64,000 bases of DNA from Hypsibius dujardini (GCA_001579985.1 LRSR01014463.1:1-64000), one strand, 5' to 3'. Positions 45,971 to 59,317 are shown, numbered from the stretch's first letter. A program made the numbers and translations. The notes: generated by a model from the sequence alone, not told the origin.

Positions 45971-48537
45971 CTAATTAATCCAATATATCTGTTCCGTGCT
46001 CCTGCAGTTACAGGTGGCTTCGCATCCTGGCCTATTAGGGCTGTTGGGATTGGTGGCATCATTGCAGGATTCGGTGTCCGGAAAGAGTTCATCGCAGTCC
46101 TTGTAGCGATTCTCGTACGGACAAGGATTTGCTGTTGATGGTTAATGAAACACGCCAAATTGAGATGCATTTCCAGCAAGCCAGTATACAAGTGAAGGGG
46201 AGAAACTCTTACTGCAGAGTCCGTCATCGCAGAGATCACTGTCCGCACCGCCACACTTGCCGCAGATGCCGCCGTTGCTAGGAGTTCCCGCCAAATACGG
46301 TTCACAGTTCCCGTTGAAGTTACCTCTAAAAATCAAACATCTCTGTTACTGTGTTTGTGTCTGCGCCTGTGCATGTGATTGTGTTTGTGTCTGCGCCTGT
46401 GCATGTGTCTGTGTCTGTGGCTGTGTCTGTGGCTGTGTCTGTTCTTCACTTACTGTGCACAAAAGTGACAGACGAAGTGTTGACCTTTTGGAGGACAATC
46501 AGCAACGGCGCAGCCGATTTGATATGAATGCGCCCAGACCAACTTTGGAGCAACAGCAAAGCTAATAAAATCCTTCAAGATATGCCGAAACGCTCAGAAC
46601 ATGAATATGCAACCTACCTGGGTGTATGGTTTGAACTGTGTGTACCACTGGGCCAGCGCACCAGTTTTAGCACAAGGACTCTTCCCGAGACGGAATTTGG
46701 AGCTGTTTCCATGCCAATCGGCAAACACATCAGCCCAAGTTTTGTACAAATCGCCAAGAGCAAGATTTTGCCCACATTTGTCGAAGGCTGAAGTAGGAAA
46801 TTTAGTATTGTAAACGATTTCTGAAGTAAAAAAAATTTTAAAAAAAACATAAGAAGTGGATTGCCAGGGACTTACTGGATCCTTTGGTACTAAATCCCGT
46901 TCCTTTGCGGGTGCTGTACACGCACTGATTCGCATAGATTTGAGCGGATTCGGCGGCATCCGAATCCCAGGAAACTTTCAGCATATTCGCTGCTTTCACG
47001 TCCCTCCGATAAGTGTTGATTATGCCCAGGATAGTGCCCTGAACTTCGAAGGACTTTGTATCAAAGTTCTTCATGATGGCTTTATGGTTGGCTTCTTCAG
47101 TCTCATCTGAATCCCCGTCCTCTTCTCCATCACCTGCTGTATGTGAAAGCAAACTCATCACAGTTGTCTGGACCAAAAACAAAATTTACTAGATCGTAGT
47201 TTCCACATTTCTAAAAGCAAAAATACGGTTTAACACATTACTGAGCTCTGTTTTGACGAGGGGGGAGGGGCGAGTATCACAATTCCGCAATTCACGTGCT
47301 ATTTATGATACTTACTCCAAAATTTAACTTGGAATCGGTTAGCCTCAACAGAAATATTTAATTGTGGACAGTTATTAAAAATTAACCAAATTACTAGAGA
47401 GAAATCCGCAAACCACCTAGCCCCGCCCCCTGATATCCTCAGATATTTTTGTTGACGCTGGTTAATAATAAATTAAATTTTCATGAGAACTTGCTACGAA
47501 TTCGCGTATCTGTTTATTAAGGAGCTCCTCAAAATTGAGGAACGTGAATGGTGATAGTGCATCTCGAAAGAAAAGTGACGTGGTAAATTTTAGCTCGACT
47601 TACTTGTGGGCTCTTTCAGGGTAGTAGTTGTCCGAGCAGACGTACGCCTGCGCTGCGACTGACTCTTCCAATTGACCGTTGGTGGCTCTGTCGGTGCTTC
47701 CGTTGTTTGTATTTCGTCTTTCAAGTCCAATAGGCGCACGAGTATTAGCGCGTCATGCTCCGAGAGCGCGAGAGGAGCCGCCATCAGACGATCTCTGGTG
47801 AGTTGTTTAACATCATCGACACTGTGGTAGTTGTTCCTCACTAAAATGTTAGCTACGCGGTTCGGCAGCCCGAGTGCTCGAACAAGATCAACTGTTGTCA
47901 CTTCGCCATTTATCAGTCCATTGCTGTCTGTCGATAGGACTAGAACACAGAATTATTCAAAAAACAATAATTTTAATATAATGCCATATACAGAAGTATT
48001 TATCAGGAACATTTTGTTTCTTACAGTATTAATATAATTCAAACCACACATGGTTCCCCATTTTATTTTTACTTCAATTTCCACAAAATTGCTTATTATT
48101 TTATTTTATTTTATTGAATAATCAATAGCAGCACATGTTTTACCTGCTGATATTGTTGTCATAACCTTCGGCCTTCTTTTCTTCCCAGTAGTCGTCGTCG
48201 TCGTTACAGTAGTAGCCGTACTTCTGGCCGTAGACCTTGACTGTCGCGCCATAGAAGGGCTCGACGTGCAGATTGAGTTGCGCCCTTCAACGGGCTGGCA
48301 GAGGAACGGGCACTCCTTGATGGTGATCGGGTTCTGCCCGACCGTGCAGCTCAACAGAGTGTTTGGCACCTCCTGATACTGCTCGTTGTCCTCCAGACAG
48401 GCTTTGGGGAGCCTCTCCACGCAGATGTTGAAATCGGTGGTGCAGCAACCGCTAGACTCAGCATGTGAGACCACAATTACGGCCAGCAATGAAATAGTCG
48501 CCGCGAGTAGTGCAGCAAGGGAGCGACGAAGAACCAT
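45971..48537 (-). CDS. Secreted CAP/CRISP-like protein with 8-Cys and SAM-like modules (CAP gene B)
   Basis: Exons (high to low): 48537-48144, 47939-47604, 47136-46876, 46787-46618, 46542-46454, 46325-46213, 46131-45971; joined 507 residues. Exon 1 is nearly identical to CAP A exon 1 (signal peptide, 8-Cys module, Thr-rich stretch). Exon 2 encodes a helical module (TTVDLVRALGLPNRVANIL, NNYHSVDDVKQLTRDRL, HDALILVRLLDL) resembling a SAM domain, then a Thr/Arg tail. Then come the CAP domain (NTYRRDVKAANMLKVSWD, YTQ|LVWAHSYQIGC) and CRISP-like tail (GICGKCGG, DGLC, NRYKDCDELFPD, CEATCNC, IYWIN). The GHYTQ His is replaced (KPYTQ). Exon lengths equal those in gene A, apart from the extra exon. All early introns are phase 1. 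Confidence 0.87.
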
Positions 48538-50276
48538 CGCGATCCGAGGCTCCCCGACTGTGCCAGCGACGACATTTGATCAAGCGTTCACCGAGACTGA
48601 GTGTGTTTGTAAAACAATTCTCTTTCCGATGCATGCGCGACTGGAACTGAAACAAATTACTTTATTACCGAAGCAGTAAACTGCACCCACGCGCAATGAC
48701 GACTCAGTAGTATATATTAATTCAGCCCCTGAGGAAAGAATTTAAGTGAGAAACGAACAAGGCGATGGAGTATATTATATTTTGATTGACAGTCAGTGAA
48801 CAGAGCAGCGCAAGACTAACCCTGGCGAAAAAATGGTTCTCGAAACGGTACCGCAAAAAAAACTGTGTTTACTTGTCCGGTTGGACCGGTGCGTAATTGC
48901 GAGGCTTTCATCGTCAAAAACGCTCGCCGTCAAATTTGAACGGGATAGCAAACTTCATAAATAATCTTCGTAAAGTATCGCTTGTTTGTTGCACGCACAC
49001 CCTGGCGAACAAAATAACAGTAATCCGAACTAGAATTGCAATCATTTATGGTCCGAAAAAGTGCCACAGTACGTTAAAATTTGACGGTCTATCTTTTGGT
49101 CCACACCAAAATGAATCCATCATTCATGCTCAAAATGGAATGCAAAAACAAATACAATTTTGGACTGAGCTGCATTTGGTTGACTAATGGTCAGTCTTCC
49201 AGGAGTGCTCCTTCCCTGGCCATAAATAATTTGACTTCATTGGCATGCTCAACATCTCTAAGGATGAGAAAAAATGGGGAAATACTCGTCCGAGAATTGA
49301 AGAGACGCTCTATACCGCCGAGCTAACAGAGAATAATAGTTGAAACAGTGAAATTCACAATGAGGAAGATATTTTCATCATCAAAACGACTGACCAGTGG
49401 TCAATTGGCACTGTTCTCGTCCTTTACCAACACAATAAGTATTTTTAAACTCTGCTTAATGTAACTATTGGAATCGACAAGTTTTTCTACACTTCCAAAC
49501 TTTTCAAACTAACTCTGGTTAAACTTCTAAATCCCAATAAAATTGGTGTCGTAAATGGTATTCCATTTGGTCACTTTTAATTCAGGAACTTGAAAGGCCG
49601 TTACAGGCTGCCTTGTTGCGCAACATGAAGCGGTATTTAAGATTGTGAATGTAACCGTTACCGATTGTCACAGTATTTAAGATAATGTTTTTCGGGAGGG
49701 CAAAGTGCGGTTTATTTGTGTAAATGTACCTTCTAGTAATTAGGAGCCGGAGAGAAAAGCACAATGCATCAAGCAAAGCACGCCCGGTTGGTCGTTTATT
49801 ATGACCTTGAAATTTGATTACCCGGAATATTTTTATAACTAAAGGATTTCAAGGAAAAAACTGCGATAGGAAAATTGTAAAAGTGACGTTTGATGCGCGT
49901 ACGAAGTACGTAACTTTGCGACCTCAGATGCTTCGGCTATGTGGCTCACAGAAAAGAAAATGAAGACCGGAAAGTGTGCTCATGGGAAAGAGATATTCCG
50001 TCCTTCAATGTATAATGCAAGGCGCAAGAGAATTTACGACAGCGGGCTGACTGGAATCAAAAAAGATCGCAACCGGTTTTGCATGTAAATGTGCCGCCAG
50101 CCGGTCACGCGATTTTCGGCCTTTCATTGTGTGTGTTTGTGTGATATCTGTCAGACAGTCAAACAGACAGTCAGACAGAACGACCTGTGACTGAAGAATA
50201 ACGCACAATACGAAAGTGTGTTTCACCCGGTCTGGAAGGCGAAGAAATTAGGCGTGAGGATATTCTTAGCTAAGAA
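48538..50276. promoter_or_regulatory. Divergent upstream region of CAP gene B (inverted copy of the A/astacin 3 spacer)
   Basis: Same layout as 34,127-36,039 but inverted. A TATA-like TATATATTAA at 48,711-48,720 lies about 175 bp upstream of the CAP B start codon. No additional gene is visible. Conservation of the TATA-like element and of spacing in both copies supports, without proving, that this is the promoter. Confidence 0.45.
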
Positions 50277-50336
50277 ATGAAGCTGTTCCTGTGCCTTCTT
50301 CTCGCTCTGGATGTAGTCCGAAGGGCTCGGCGGTAG
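50277..50336 (+). pseudogene. Orphan signal-peptide exon of an astacin (copy of astacin 3 exon 1)
   Basis: Starts ATGAAGCTGTTCCTGTGCCT, encoding MKLFLCLLLALDVV, closely like astacin 3 exon 1 ([14 protein letters not shown]). It then runs into Arg-rich sequence and a stop where astacin 3 has its cleavage region and donor. No astacin exons follow downstream on the plus strand; unrelated minisatellite DNA begins about 250 bp later. It is a by-product of the inverted duplication. Confidence 0.8.
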
Positions 50337-50589
50337 CAGCATGATTTCCTCTAAAAATTTCGAGTCGACCTAAATCTAAAAGACCTGTAATTTAACGATT
50401 CTGTGTGGATTTTTTTACATCGAAGTAATTATCATCTGGTAGAATACAGTGTTTTCCCAGATTTTTATGAATATGTGACGGACTTTTGCAAATCTTTGGT
50501 AGTCATACAACTGTTTCATAAATTCAACTCCATCAGAGCCTTCACCTCCGGTAGCCCTCGAAAGACAGTAATGTAAATTGACGTAACTC

Positions 50590-51020
50590 CAAATTTCCAA
50601 TTCCAATAAGACCCACAGTACCCCTTGACCTGACAGTATTATTCCTATACAGTAACTCCATAACTCCAACTCCAGTAGACCCCCGGTACCCCTTGACCTG
50701 ACAGTATTATTCCTATACAGTAACTCCATAGTTCGAATTCCAATAAGACCCCCAGTACCCATTGACCTGACAGTACTATTCCTGTACATGTAACTCCATA
50801 ACTCCAACTCCATTAGACCCCCAGTACCCCTTGACCTGACAGTATTATTCCTATACAGTAACTCCATAACTCCAACTCCAGTAGGCCCCCAGTACCCCTT
50901 GACCTGACATTATTATTCCTATACAGTAACTCCATAACTCCAACTCCATGAGACCCCCGGTACCCCTTGATCTGACAGTACTGTTTTTATATAGTAACTC
51001 CATAACTCCAACTCCATATC
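50590..51020. repeat. ~68-bp minisatellite, six copies plus partials
   Basis: The unit includes CCCTTGACCTGACAGTATTA, TTCCTATACAGTAACTCCAT and AACTCCAACTCCA(G/T)TAGACC. Copies start at roughly 50,626, 50,693, 50,763, 50,830, 50,898 and 50,966. A minus-strand frame stays open through several units because they vary little in length; no coding is implied. Confidence 0.9.
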
Positions 51021-51359
51021 GATATTTCACATCAATTTATTAGCTTTTTGTCGAAATTCACCAGTGGTGTTTTTGACGGCGTTTGCAACAAAAACAGTGG
51101 ACCTAAATATACAATTAAAATCATTTCGTTGTTATAGGTTTTTGGTTGACCGCGTTGGACGAAACGAATGTTTGTTCGTGTTTTAGAGACGTCCGAAATT
51201 TGAAATTTACGCAAAATGTAGCAACAGCAAAATTGAGGTTCAAATTTTTTTGGGAGCTACCTGTTTCTTTTCCTCGATACACACAAATAACCTCTAAAAA
51301 TTAAAATAAGCGAGTCTTGCATTTAGCATACTCACTGTGTAGTCTCCCGAATTATTCGC

Positions 51360-51700
51360 ATACCAATATATTCATGTATATTTTCATACCAATATTTATC
51401 TATGTATTTATATCAGTACTTATATATATATTTTTCACACCAATATTTATATAAATTATTGTCATAAGTCTTTTCCTTTATTATGCTATACAAGGAGCTG
51501 AAAATTAAGCCCGACTTACGTCTTGTACTAGTTTGTTTTGGTTTTTCTGTTGTGGGCGTGGTCAAATCAGTGACATCCCCAGAATCGGCAGCAGCCGGGG
51601 CTTCTGTCATTTCAACCGGAGTAGTGGTGGTCCTCCCCATTTTGTCATCCTCGTCGTCGTCGTCGACAACTCAGCCAGGTCTTCCGACTCATCCGAAACG
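51360..51700 (-). pseudogene. Isolated copy of the astacin-like gene's Thr-rich tail exon (block R)
   Basis: The minus strand reads RTTTTPVEMTEA, DSGDVTDLTTPTT, matching the 43,084-43,403 exon (RTTTTPVEVTGA, DSGDDTDLTTPTT) and then the 3' flank at 43,828-43,960. Where the other copy has a 424-bp GT-AG intron, this copy has only about 22 bp (GTAAGTCGGG...ATTTTCAG), too short to splice. No catalytic exons lie beside it, so it is a fragment from the duplication. Confidence 0.7.
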
Positions 51701-51819
51701 ACGTTTGTCTGAACTGAACCAAAATTGATTGATTGGGCCTCCTGAAAATGCAGAACAAAACCCAAAAGCACTTATTGAAGGAGGAGAAATTCACGAAGCC
51801 GGATTGTCGCTCAGGAATA

Positions 51820-52920
51820 CAAAGTCCTCAGAAATCCAGGGCACTATCCTTGATATAACCAACACTTATCGGTGGGACGTGAAAGTAGCAAATATAATGA
51901 AATTTTCCTGGGATTCGGTTGCCGCCAAATCCGCGCAGGACTAAAGGACTCGGTGCGTGCACAGCACCAGCAAAGGAACGGGATTTATTACCAGAGGATC
52001 GAGGAAGTTCCTGGCAATCCACTTCATTTTTCAAGGACTTTTTTTTCCTTCGCGAATCGTTCACCATTTCTACTTCAGACTTCGAGAAATGTGGTCAAAA
52101 TCTTGCCCTTAGTGTTTTGTACAACACTTGGGCTGGTGTGTTTGCCGATTGGCATGCAAACAGCTCTGACTTCCCTCTCGGGAAGAGTCCCTGTTCTAAT
52201 GCGCTGGCCCAGCAGTACGAACCGTTCAAACCATACACCCAGGTAGGTTGCACATTCATGTTCTGAGCGTTTTGTCATTTCTTAAAGTATTTTAATAGAT
52301 TTGCTGTTGCTCTAAAGCTGGTCTGGGCTCATTCATACCTAATCGGCTGCGCCGTTGCTGACTGTCCTACAAAACAGCGGCTGTTTGTCGGTCATTTTTG
52401 TGCCCTGCAAGCACGGAACAGGAGCACCTGCAGACACAGACACAGATTCAGACACAGGCACAGACACAGACACAGACACAGACACAGACACAGACACAGA
52501 CGCAGACACAGTCACAGACACAGGCACAGACACAGACACAGTAACAGAGATGTTTGATTTTTAAAGGTAACTTTAACGGGAACTGTGAACCATATTTGGC
52601 GGGAACCCCTAATAACGGTGGCATCTGCGGCAAGTGTGGCGGTGCGGACAGTGATCTCTGCGATGACGGACTCTGCAGTAAGAGATTCTCCCCTTCACTT
52701 TGTATACTGGCTTGCTGGAAATGCATCTCAATTTGGCGTGTTTCATTAACCATCAACAGCAAATTATTGTCCGTACGAGAATCGCTACAAGGACTGCGAT
52801 GAACGCTTTCCGAACGCCGAATCCTGCAATGATGCCACCAATCCCAACAGCCCTAATAGGCCAGGATACAATGCCACCTGTAATTGCAGGAGCACGGAAC
52901 AGATATATTGGATTAATTAG
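51820..52920 (+). pseudogene. Decayed CAP/CRISP-like gene copy (CAP C)
   Basis: Homologues of the last five exons of CAP A/B occur in order on the plus strand: CAP N-terminal part (IQGTILDITNTYRWDVKVAN), 52,076-52,242 (KCGQNLALSVLYNTWAGVF), 52,318-52,406 (LVWAHSYLIGCAVADC), 52,567-52,679 (GICGKCGG, CDDGLC) and 52,763-52,920 (ENRYKDCDERFPNAESC ... IYWIN). No signal-peptide, 8-Cys or SAM-like exon precedes them. The copy carries more than one disabling change, so I call it a pseudogene. It matches A and B closely, so it decayed recently. Confidence 0.8.
52430..52548. repeat. (ACAGAC)n microsatellite in the CAP C intron
   Basis: About eighteen ACAGAC hexamers with variants. The equivalent introns of CAP A (39,350-39,385) and CAP B (46,345-46,440, complement) hold shorter tracts of the same repeat, and CAP D has a (GTCT)n tract there. 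Confidence 0.9.
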
Positions 52921-55845
52921 CTATTAATAGCTGGCTGTTGGTAAATGTGCATGAAATTAAAGCGTGCACGTTCGTTCGTCCAGTCACGCAGGAACTTCCC
53001 GGTGCGATCTTTACGTACAATATACTGATACGACATTTTGGCAAATTATGAAGTCAGGAAAGTAGTGGATGTTTCATGTTTCCTCATTTTCGACTGTAGA
53101 AACTTCTATTTTCAGACACCATTCTTTTTCAAAATTTGGACACTAATCTTATTCAAATTCTATTTCGAATCGATAGGTATGAGAAGAATAGTTTTTGGAT
53201 GTTGGGGGGGGGGGGGGAAGTTAAGAGTCACTTGGAAGTTTCGTTCTGGATTCAAGCTGCCCATGCCCCGGCCCCTGACATCTAACAAAGTTGCTTCTGC
53301 TGCCAATCGCTTCCAAATCTAATTAGGTGAATGACAGCGTCAAAATTGCAAGTCAATTCTGTTTCGAAAATGGATGTTTTTACCGACAAAATTAGAAATC
53401 AAGAAATGGAATCTTCCAGAGTTAATTAAGCTTTAAAATTCTACCAAAAGCGTATTGAGCGCCTGGCCGCGATGCAATAAATTTTATAAATCAGCATCAA
53501 TATTGAAGTATTTTAAAAAATAGTGGAGGAATTTTGTGTTCCCACTGGAAACGGTCCCAAGTGGGAGCAAAAAATCTTCCTCGACTGTTGGACGTTCGTT
53601 CTCGAAATCCAGCGCTCGCACTCTCTACCCGCGCTCAAGTCTGCGCTACCGCTCGAGCTCGCCCGCCAAAATTCGCCCGCCAAAAGTTGCCCGCCAAAAT
53701 TCGCCAGTCAAAATTCGCCAGTCAAAATTCGCCCGCCAAAATTCGCCAGTCAAAAATTGCGTTGGCGCTCGCTCTCTTTTTGCACTATCATATTACAAAT
53801 TCTGTGCACGCAAAATTTCAAAGTTAAACGTTCGTACATATATTTCAACCTATTTTAATTTGGATAAGAAAAATACAGCTAAACATTTTATAAACATTTT
53901 GTAAATCATTTTTCAGCAAATTGAATCCACTTTTTTGAAAAATTTGGAACTAGAAAGCTAATTTCACGGTACTCCTCTTTCATTAAAGCTGGGATGTCAA
54001 ATCTGTCAAAAAAAGGAGGTAATTTGAAGTGATGTTTTGGCTAGCTGAACGAGCGCAGAAAAGCTTTGAACAGAAAACAAACAAAAACAAAAACAGAAAA
54101 CTGATCAGTTTTATTCGGTTTATCACCTGTTTTGCAACTGAAAAACCATAAAATTTGCCAAAGTCATCCAATGATTGATTGATTGATTGATTGTTTGTTT
54201 GTTTGGGTATTTGGAAGAAATACAGCGCTAGAAGGTAAACTAGTTTAAAAACTCGTTGTAGATCGATCGCTTAATTCTTCAAAATAAGTCGATAATTACT
54301 AATTAGTTAGTTTTTTTTAGTGAACGAGTCTTTTGAGCAGCGTGCTCACGCTTTCGCTCGCGCTTTTTGGCTCGCGCTTCTTTTGCATTGAAAAAGCTCG
54401 AGCGCACTGTCCCTGATGCCATCCTCATTCTCGTAAGCTTGGACGTAGCAGGTAAAATTGATTTCGGCACAGAAATGCTTAATACGGCATTGTGTCTCGC
54501 TGTCCGTCAACCCACAGCAGGTTTACGTAACACATGTACATATGTACAATGTGTATTAACAACGAAATTATAACATCAAAAATGTGTGGCACTTCTCACC
54601 CGTTTAACCGGTTGACAGTGCATGGCATCTCTCTCTCTTTCCTCTCTTTCAAATGCTTTTGTTGAGCTTCATTATCAGCGGGGAGGTTCCCGCGTTCGCA
54701 ACCCCGACATTAAGGTCTCACGCCACTCCTCGCTCAATGCAAAATACACCAAGGCAGGCAGATAGATGTCTGTTTTTGGAATTATTCTCTCTTCATTCAC
54801 TCAACATTGCTGCTTGCCTTGACGTGATCTAATTTTCGTCCTTTCCGGGCGCCATTCTGCCGAGTATGCATAAAAGATGGTAGTTGTAGTTTGTAATTCA
54901 TAGTTGTCGTTAGTTATTTAGTAGTCAAGGCCTATTTTAGTGTGTACCTCATACAAAAATTTCCCTAAATTTTTTTTCTCCAAATATTGGACTTAATAAT
55001 GAAGATTTTAGTGTGTACCTCATACAAAAATGTTTAAACCTGAAACAAGTTGTGTACAACCTCAGAAGCTTGAGGTTCACACACTTTTTCGAATTTCGTC
55101 TGAGCTTCCATCGAAATTTAAAATTAAAAACAAGTGTAAGAAATGAAAGAAAGAGTCTTCACACAGACAGAGATTTTATGGTCGCGCTCGCGCTTTTTGA
55201 GCGCGGACCAAAGAGTGCGCTCATTAAGGAAATTGATTAATTAATAATTATTGACATTTTTTGAATTAAGCGATCTATCTACAAACAATCAATCACCGGA
55301 TGATTTTTGCATACTTAATAATTCTGCAGTTGCAAGACAAGTGATAAACCGAACAAAACAATTAGGTATTTTGCCCTCGCTCAGCTAACCAGAATAAAAC
55401 TTTAAATTCCTTTTGAAGCTAATTTTTTTCGAAAGAGGCGGACTCTCAAGATCTCTGAATAAGAGTCCGTCACACAAAGCGCTTTACCCGCCTTTTCCAA
55501 GGCGCTCTACCCGCCTTTTCCAAGGCGCTCTACCCGCCTTTTCCAAAGCGCTCTACCCGCCTTTTCCAATTTACTCTACCGGAGACTTCTGCGGTGTGCA
55601 TAACAATATTTAGTAGACAATGCCGTGCTTGAAATCACGCCTGTCAATCACGTTTACCACCATTGTTGTTGGGGTACCCTGTCCTCGGGGCGTATAATTT
55701 TCGAAACGTCAGAGCCCGGTTCCTGGTTACCTCCCATCACTGGACAGTCTTTTTTGTTATTTTTGCAATCACGTTGACAAGGCAAAAATAAGAGTGTTTT
55801 TTCCTCCTCATCGAAACTCCGTGTATACGTTGTCCATGTCGCAAT
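52921..55845. other. Spacer between CAP C and CAP D
   Basis: 52,921-54,445 is the block Q flank shared with 39,760-41,345, including the CGCCCGCCAAAATTCG decamer tract near 53,655-53,755. From 54,450 to 55,480 nothing is recognised. A 23-bp minisatellite (GGCGCTCTACCCGCCTTTTC unit) lies at 55,480-55,570. The 3' part should contain the CAP D promoter; no clear TATA box was found. Confidence 0.5.
55480..55570. repeat. 23-bp minisatellite, about four copies
   Basis: Unit GCGCT(C/T)TACCCGCCTTTTCCAAG repeated about four times with one or two substitutions. Confidence 0.85.
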
Positions 55846-58800
55846 ATGGTGGGCGTGGCCGTTAAATTTGCAGTAAGGTTTCTCATTTTTATGTCCACTG
55901 TGGATCAGCTGGCCGGCGACGGTCACGGTGACGGCGGCTGTTGCACGACTGATCTCAATATTTGTGTGGAGGACCTTCCCGCTGACTGCCGGGAAGAACA
56001 GTATCCGGACGATCAGAACGTCCTCTTGAGCTGTGTGGAGGGGCGGGACCCGATGATGATTATGCAGTGTCCGTTTGCATGCCAGGTGAAATTAACAACG
56101 ATTTTACTTAACATCCCAACACAATGCTCTACACATTTTCAGAATTCGAAATTCGAAATTCAAATTTAACTTTTCAAGGCGATTCCGGGGAGAAATTCGG
56201 TCTGCTTCTCGAGCAGTGGGCTGAAACGCGCACTGGACCCGAGTACGACCACGGCGCTGACCAGGACCAGCACGAAATCTACAAGCACCACAAAGGCCAC
56301 GACCACGACAAAACCTACGACCACAACTGCAAGGAGAACTACAACAAGAACAGTACCGACTACGACTACGACTACGACAACCACAACCACAACCACTGAG
56401 CCCACAACTACAGTTCCTGGTAACAGAAACGTAGGCACTAGAGAAGTTTCAAGCAAACCGGCGTAAGCGTAAACGTAAACTTAAGCGTAAAGCCCGCAAA
56501 GTTTACGCTTACGACTGGATGTTTAAGCACTCGGATTTTGATGTAAGGCGCAGGAGCAGAAAACTTCAAGGAAACCATTCTACTTCTCGGAATTAAGAAT
56601 CAGGGCATGCATTCGTGGGAAATTTTAGTCAGTTTAGATCCACAACGTTGTTTTTAATGACGTGCATAACTTAATTATGGTTGTGCAGCAAAATTTGGCC
56701 AGGGCGGATTTTACTGACATTTTCTCACTCCGTTCTCCCGGCGAAACTTAAGGCCCATTGCCCCTTACGTCAGGCAGTAGCGTAAGAAATTAACCGTAAG
56801 AGAGGCCACACCCCTTGCCTCATTCATATTAGTCCGTGTCTTTAAGTTTCCTCTTACGCCGACCGCTTAAACGTCTCTCATGTTACATGTCACATAATTA
56901 AGAATCGATTTCCATGTTTGGTCTGTGATGTCTCAAGTTTCGACCGATTGTGGGCGTTTCCGATTATGCAAATTTTTGCCATTACTGTTTTCAAAAAACC
57001 TTCTTCTAAACTGAATTGCTGTCGAAATTTCAGCCTTAGAGTTGGATAAATTCGGAAGGATATCCGACGAAATGACCACGGAAAAGCTGGTTCCCGCGCT
57101 CGGTCTCGCGGACGATTTAACGGACCTCTTACTGGAGAACAATTTCCGAACGGTCAGTGACATTCGCCTGCTCAGCCGACCCGGCCTAGGGAGGTATCCC
57201 CTTTTCCTGGCGAAGGAGGACGCGTGGCGGCTGGCGGACAAGCTGGACCTCCCCGATGCCCACGTGGTCGTGGTGCAAAGTACCGACGCAATGGAGATGG
57301 ACAATTCTGCGGTACACACCACCGCCACGACAACTGAAGCTCCCGAGGAGGACGATGACAATGCGCCAGAGACAACGACGACGACAACAACAACAACACC
57401 TCCAACGACGACTAGAAGGACCCGCAAAGCGGGGCGGTCACGGCGGACTAAGAAAACAACCACAACGACCACTACGGACACGCCCATCGGTAAGTGATGA
57501 CTTTGTTCTATTTTGCCCGTCAATAAATTAGCTTTTTGGTTAATCTGAAACGAGTTTCAAATGAGTTTTACAGTGGAATAATACTAGCGGGTTAATACTT
57601 TAACAATCAACCAATCAACCAGCAGAGTTCCTGAGCAGTCGGAGCGGAGTTGATTGGTTGATTATTCAATCATCACCCCCTGCCCCGCCCCTTTTGCTCA
57701 TTTCGGGGCCCTCCGTTAAACTAAATTCTGTCGCTTACTGTGTAATTTGGTTAACAAGTTAATGCTCAATGTCGTCGAATGCTGACGCGGCGACTTCCGA
57801 ATTTTCACGCAAAGATGGTTTAAGTGATTTCCTCAAAATCAATTGATTTTTTCAGAAGTTTTCATGTTGGCCGAAATTTCTGGTATTACATTTCTTTTTG
57901 CTGTGAATTTACCACTGTGTGTGTGTGTGTACAATCAGTTGATTGCTTGATCTAAAGCCATCTGCTTCCTATTAAGTTGATTGTTGATTGACTGGCTTTG
58001 TTCGATCTCAAAACTTGATTGATTGATTGATTGAGTGAATGTGACTGGAACGAAGAGCAAAATTTATGTTCATCACTGAAATAGGTCTAAACATGCCCAA
58101 ACAGACAATTCCCTTATAAGGAGAGGCATCTCTGCTTTGTTGTTTGGCTTTTCCACTCATGGTAATGTGCATACTGATTGAGGGTTGCCGCCCTCTGTGA
58201 GTGCCCAAGTGAGACAAAACTTGCCCCCTTAGTGTCCCTCGCCGATTGATCATGCCTTTTTTTGGCACTTGCCGTATTTGTGCAGGCGAAGACAATGGAG
58301 GCGTCGATTACGACGAGATCTATGAGGCGCAGCTGGAAGCAACCATTTTGAAGACGCTCGACACGCGATCGATGAGTGTCCAGAATTCCATTCTGGACAC
58401 ACTCAACAGTTATCGGAGGGAAGTGAAGGCGGCCAACATGTTGAAGGTCACGTGGGACCCGGTTGCCGCCAAAACGGCGCAGGATTATGTGGAAAAGTGC
58501 CTGTTCAAAGCCAACAAGGACACTAAGGGATCAAGCCGAGGTTCCGGTACGTCCTCTTATGGGCTTGAAACAGAATAAAAAGTATTCGCCAACAACGAAA
58601 TCAAATATCACAGCAGTTTTAAACGGGATACAATGCTGTACTGTATTTTCGCGTTAGACAGGGACAGCGTACGAGCTGTGGAAGGTTTAATCGGCCACGC
58701 GGCTTTGTGCTGTGTGCACGGTGCACACAAGCCGTGCACACGTTCCACTCCAGTACGACTGTCCCTGTCTAACGCGAACATACAATACCATTTGTTAATG

Positions 58801-59317
58801 GACGAAAAAATGTTACGGTGAATCCGAGAAATTCTGCCGAAATGTGCCTTTGTCTCTACGTCTCTTTTGTCTTCGTTTTTTTTTCGGGTCGAGTCATCGA
58901 TAAAGCTTGTATCGAATTTTGTCTCGCATCTCCTAACTGGTGTGCTATTTCTGGTTTCAGTATTCGGGAAATGTGGGCAAAATCTCGCTCTGGGTAACGC
59001 GTATAAAAACTGGACTGACGTGTTCAAGCATTGGCATAAAATGGGCACGGACTTCCGGTACGGGAAGAATCCCTGTTCGCGCAAACGCGCCGATGTCCGA
59101 GCGTACACTCAGGTGGGATCCCGCCCTGCTTCTCCATATGCTCTTTTCGCACATACTAATGCTCCAGGTAAATATCTCCCACATACAGCTGATGTGGGCT
59201 CATTCCTACCAAATCGGATGCGCCGTAGCGGCCTGCCCGACCATTCAAGGACCTCTATTCATATGCCAGTTTTGCGTGCAGTAAGTCGACTTTGGTCGAG
59301 AAATCTGTCTGTCTGCC

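Larger units (their letters stand above)
47940..50385 (-). repeat. Segmental duplication block P, inverted copy
   Basis: Reverse-complement match to 33,990-36,652. It contains CAP B exon 1, the divergent promoter region with a conserved TATA-like element, and an orphan astacin signal-peptide exon at 50,277. Small differences only (for example in the CAGA tract near 50,150). Homology ends at about 50,385, within what would be intron 1 of the astacin. Confidence 0.85.

Noticed and set aside
50590-51020. Possible CRISPR-like repeat array
   Set aside because: Units are ~68 bp tandem copies with no distinct spacers, in an animal genome; an ordinary minisatellite.
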